Assembly: GCA_001871755.1 (NCBI GenBank)
Contig: MNXL01000208.1
Span: 1 to 16,197, forward strand
Length of the DNA stretch: 16,197 nt
DNA from: Anaerolineae bacterium CG2_30_64_16
GTDB taxonomy: Bacteria; Chloroflexota; Anaerolineae; CG2-30-64-16
Direction of reading: 5' to 3'
Shown: in pieces, positions 14,925 through 16,197 of the stretch
Layout: every line of letters begins with the position of its first letter
Numbering within the stretch: position 1 is the stretch's first letter
The notes under the pieces: generated by a model
The model's database searches: none
Told to the model about the DNA's origin: nothing
Seen by the model: only the letters and a program-made list of their open reading frames with translations
Translations under genes and position numbers: made by a program

Positions 14925-15263
14925 TCACAACGCCAGCACGCGGCGCAACTGGCCTCGGATCGCCTCCATGTCCGCAGCAGGCATCTTGCCGAGCCGGCGT
15001 TCGATCATGGAACGTTTGACGGTGCGGATGATACCTGTTGCCGTCGAAGGCCAGAGCAGGCCGGCCTCTCGCCAGCCCGCGATGAGATGATCTCCGCAGA
15101 GCACCCGATCTACGTTGCTGGTAATCGCGGCGATGATCGCCTCCTGCCGGTTGCGATGATAATCGCTTGTGCTGAGGATGACCGCCGGGCGACGTTTGTC
15201 GCCGCTTTCGTCGGTGAACGCAAAGACGACGAGCACAATGTCCCCTTGCTCACAGGCGATCAT
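14925..15263 (-). CDS. mazF: MazF/PemK-family endoribonuclease toxin
   Basis: This 112-aa protein has the complete PemK/MazF fold signature: QGDIVLVVFAFTD, then KRRPAVILS, IIAAITSN, the AGLLWPS strand, IIRTVKRSMIERRLG and a helical end. MazF toxins cleave mRNA at short motifs and are held inactive by their antitoxin. The ATG at 15263 is preferred because AAGGA (15276-15272) is 8 nt upstream and the next residues run straight into the first strand. ATGs at 15272 and 15281 are in frame but overlap or precede that site. The start overlaps the end of the antitoxin gene by 14 nt, indicating coupled translation. The module is complete and appears functional, unlike the kinase relics on either side of it. 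Confidence 0.9.
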   Translation of the reverse strand: MIACEQGDIVLVVFAFTDESGDKRRPAVILSTSDYHRNRQEAIIAAITSNVDRVLCGDHLIAGWREAGLLWPSTATGIIRTVKRSMIERRLGKMPAADMEAIRGQLRRVLAL

Positions 15264-15507
15264 AGGCGGCATCCTTCTCATTGGCCCACAATTCGGCCAA
15301 TACCGGATCGGCGCGCGCCGTCAAGGCCAACAGACTGCTGCCTTCGCTGGGCAAAGTCAAATCGCTTGCCAGGCGCTCCTCCAGCGCCTTCGTCAGATAC
15401 TCACGCACGGACAGTTGGCGACGAGCACAAACCAACTGGACACGTTGCTTCAACTCCAAGGGCACGTTCACGGTCAGACGAACGTATCCTGCGGTTGTTC
15501 CGTTCAT
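15250..15507 (-). CDS. Ribbon-helix-helix antitoxin of the MazF module
   Basis: This 85-aa protein has an N-terminal ribbon-helix-helix fold: the strand YVRLTVNVP (8-16), helix LELKQRVQLVCARRQ, turn, then LSVREYLTKALEERLA. RHH dimers bind operator DNA through the strand. The C-terminal part (after ~50) is expected to wrap the toxin. The ATG at 15507 follows AGGAG on the minus strand with TATCC-like spacing and is the only good start. It precedes and overlaps mazF. A promoter with palindromic elements lies 40 to 70 nt upstream, consistent with autorepression. Confidence 0.86.
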   Translation of the reverse strand: MNGTTAGYVRLTVNVPLELKQRVQLVCARRQLSVREYLTKALEERLASDLTLPSEGSSLLALTARADPVLAELWANEKDAAYDRL

Positions 15508-15548
15508 GGTATCTCCTCTCAGTCCTCGCTTTTGCTCCTGATGACTCT

Positions 15549-15577
15549 ATTGTACAACTCTGGCGCGTTGACGTCAA
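15549..15577 (-). promoter_or_regulatory. Sigma70-like promoter of the RHH/MazF module
   Basis: On the minus strand TTGACG (15577-15572) and TACAAT (15554-15549) are separated by 17 nt, close to consensus. Transcription would begin near 15542 and give a ~35-nt leader to the antitoxin ATG at 15507. Confidence 0.8.
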
Positions 15578-15578
15578 C
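15567..15578. promoter_or_regulatory. Candidate operator palindrome over the -35 box
   Basis: GTTGACGTCAAC is a perfect 12-bp palindrome covering the -35 element. A second, shorter palindrome TTGTACAA (15550-15557) covers the -10. Two palindromes on the promoter core are what an autoregulating RHH antitoxin would be expected to bind. No binding evidence can be had from sequence alone. Confidence 0.55.
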
Positions 15579-15607
15579 AGAAACGACGGAGATGCGAGCC
15601 ACGCGGA

Positions 15608-15756
15608 GCGCGTTCGGGTTCGCCGACGACGAATAGAACTTCGAATCCGCAGGGGGCGTCGAATCTGATTCGGTGCACCTCTGCGGATTCGGCGTCATGT
15701 CGTTGGCCGTGTTTGTCCTCACGTATTCCTGGCTTCGATGTGGCGGATTTCGTTCA
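15608..15756 (+). repeat. 149-bp hairpin-containing repeat, copy B
   Basis: This is a direct repeat of 14753-14901. Its stem is GAATCCGCAGGGG (15643-15655) with CCTCTGCGGATTC (15678-15690), loop 22 nt. Relative to copy A the innermost pair changed from A-T to G-C on both sides, and one pair became G-U, so the stem is preserved despite base changes. It ends 2 nt before the second FGGY tail begins. Confidence 0.88.
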
Positions 15757-15757
15757 T

Positions 15758-15998
15758 GGGCATCGCGTTCCTGGCCGCCTACGCCACCGGGCAGGTGAAC
15801 GGCTTCGCCGCCATCCAAGACGCCTGGCTCGCCGGTCCCAAGATCAGCATTCCCGACCCAGGCACGCGCCGGACCTACGACGACCTCTACCGGCTCTACT
15901 GCCACCTCGATAGTAATCTCTCGACGGCGTTTGCCATGCTGCCGACTTTGGCGGGCGCCGACGAGGAGATGATCTCGGGATCGCTATCATCGAAGTAG
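15758..15998 (+). pseudogene. Second copy of the FGGY-kinase tail (C-terminal ~79 residues)
   Basis: This 241-nt stretch aligns without gaps to the end of the first kinase relic (14496-14736). It runs from GIAFLAAYATGQVNGFAAIQDAWLAG through TYDDLYRLYCHLDSN to DEEMISGSLSSK and a stop. Nothing of the kinase lies upstream; the sequence switches directly to repeat B. ATGs at 15738 and 15756 keep the frame open, but there is no supported ribosome binding site. The fragment lacks the ATP-binding and catalytic parts, so it is a relic. Most differences from the first copy are silent or conservative, so both tails probably came from functional paralogues. Confidence 0.86.
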
Positions 15999-16197
15999 AT
16001 GCCCTGGGCAAGGCTGGGGCGTCCGGGAACTGCGGTTGCCAGCCCGATGACCAGTAACCTGCCACGTTGTTTAGCTCGTCCAACTCTGGCAGCGCGCGTT
16101 CGGGGTCGGCGACGCCGAATAGAACAACGAATCCAGGGATGCACCGAAGCGGGTTCGTTTCGTCCGCCGATCCGTTGTTTTATTCTCAGCGGTCGTC
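15999..16197. repeat. Tail spacer and partial repeat copy C
   Basis: GTAGATGCCCTG after the kinase stop matches the sequence after the first copy. About 80 nt of extra spacer follows, then copy C of the repeat at 16094-16140 (GCGCGTTCGG to GAATCCAGGGAT). C matches A at all but about 4 of the first 41 bases, then diverges before the hairpin is completed. No gene is visible to the end of the window. Confidence 0.7.

Noticed and set aside
14883..15668. A 261-codon plus-strand open frame across the MazF module
   Set aside because: It is antisense to two genes with clear RHH and MazF motifs and a shared promoter, and it runs through repeats A and B without any recognisable domain.
15738..15998. 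A small functional gene from the second FGGY tail
   Set aside because: It only encodes the last part of a kinase, its N-terminal residues come from repeat B, and no ribosome binding site precedes the ATGs.

Overview
The window is GC-rich bacterial DNA with compact operons, recurring intergenic repeats and several toxin-antitoxin modules. The intergenic motifs (CCTGAG, TCGAAGG and GCGAAGAATCT types), the duplicated PIN modules and the RAMP-type CRISPR-associated proteins would fit a Chloroflexota-like genome. That is an impression from gene content; no phylogenetic marker is present.

Region 1 (399-6043, + strand) is a catabolic operon. It encodes the two subunits of an ATP-dependent hydantoinase/5-oxoprolinase-type enzyme (hyuA, hyuB), an Asp/Glu/hydantoin-racemase family protein with both catalytic cysteines, and an M24 metallohydrolase (aminopeptidase P/creatinase fold) with all five metal ligands. 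A 14-bp perfect hairpin separates hyuB from the racemase gene. The set suggests opening and processing of a cyclic amide such as a hydantoin or N-methylhydantoin; the true substrate is unknown.

Region 2 (6066-8240, - strand) holds two tandem paralogous toxin-antitoxin modules. Each has a sigma70-like promoter, a 104-aa antitoxin of non-classical type (N-terminal amphipathic segment) and a PIN-domain toxin. The two copies are mosaics of nearly identical and strongly diverged segments.

Region 3 (8290-13646, + strand) is the most unusual part. A hairpin-rich non-coding stretch is followed by a near-consensus promoter and three overlapping or adjacent genes: a 1069-aa protein with three RAMP (Cas7-like) units, the second split by a long insert; a 295-aa zinc-ribbon protein of unknown family; and a Cas6-family RAMP protein. 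No Cas10, Cas1/Cas2, recognised effector nuclease or CRISPR array is in the window. It looks like a minimal Cas10-less, type III-derived RAMP locus with a fused backbone.

Region 4 (about 13710-16197) is rearranged accessory DNA. It holds a 5'-truncated, frameshifted FGGY-kinase pseudogene, an intact RHH/MazF module on the - strand, and a second copy of only the FGGY tail. These are punctuated by three copies of a roughly 149-bp hairpin-containing repeat (the last one partial). The layout is [FGGY tail + repeat A] [TA + repeat B] [FGGY tail + repeat C], which resembles cassettes or repeat-mediated duplication.
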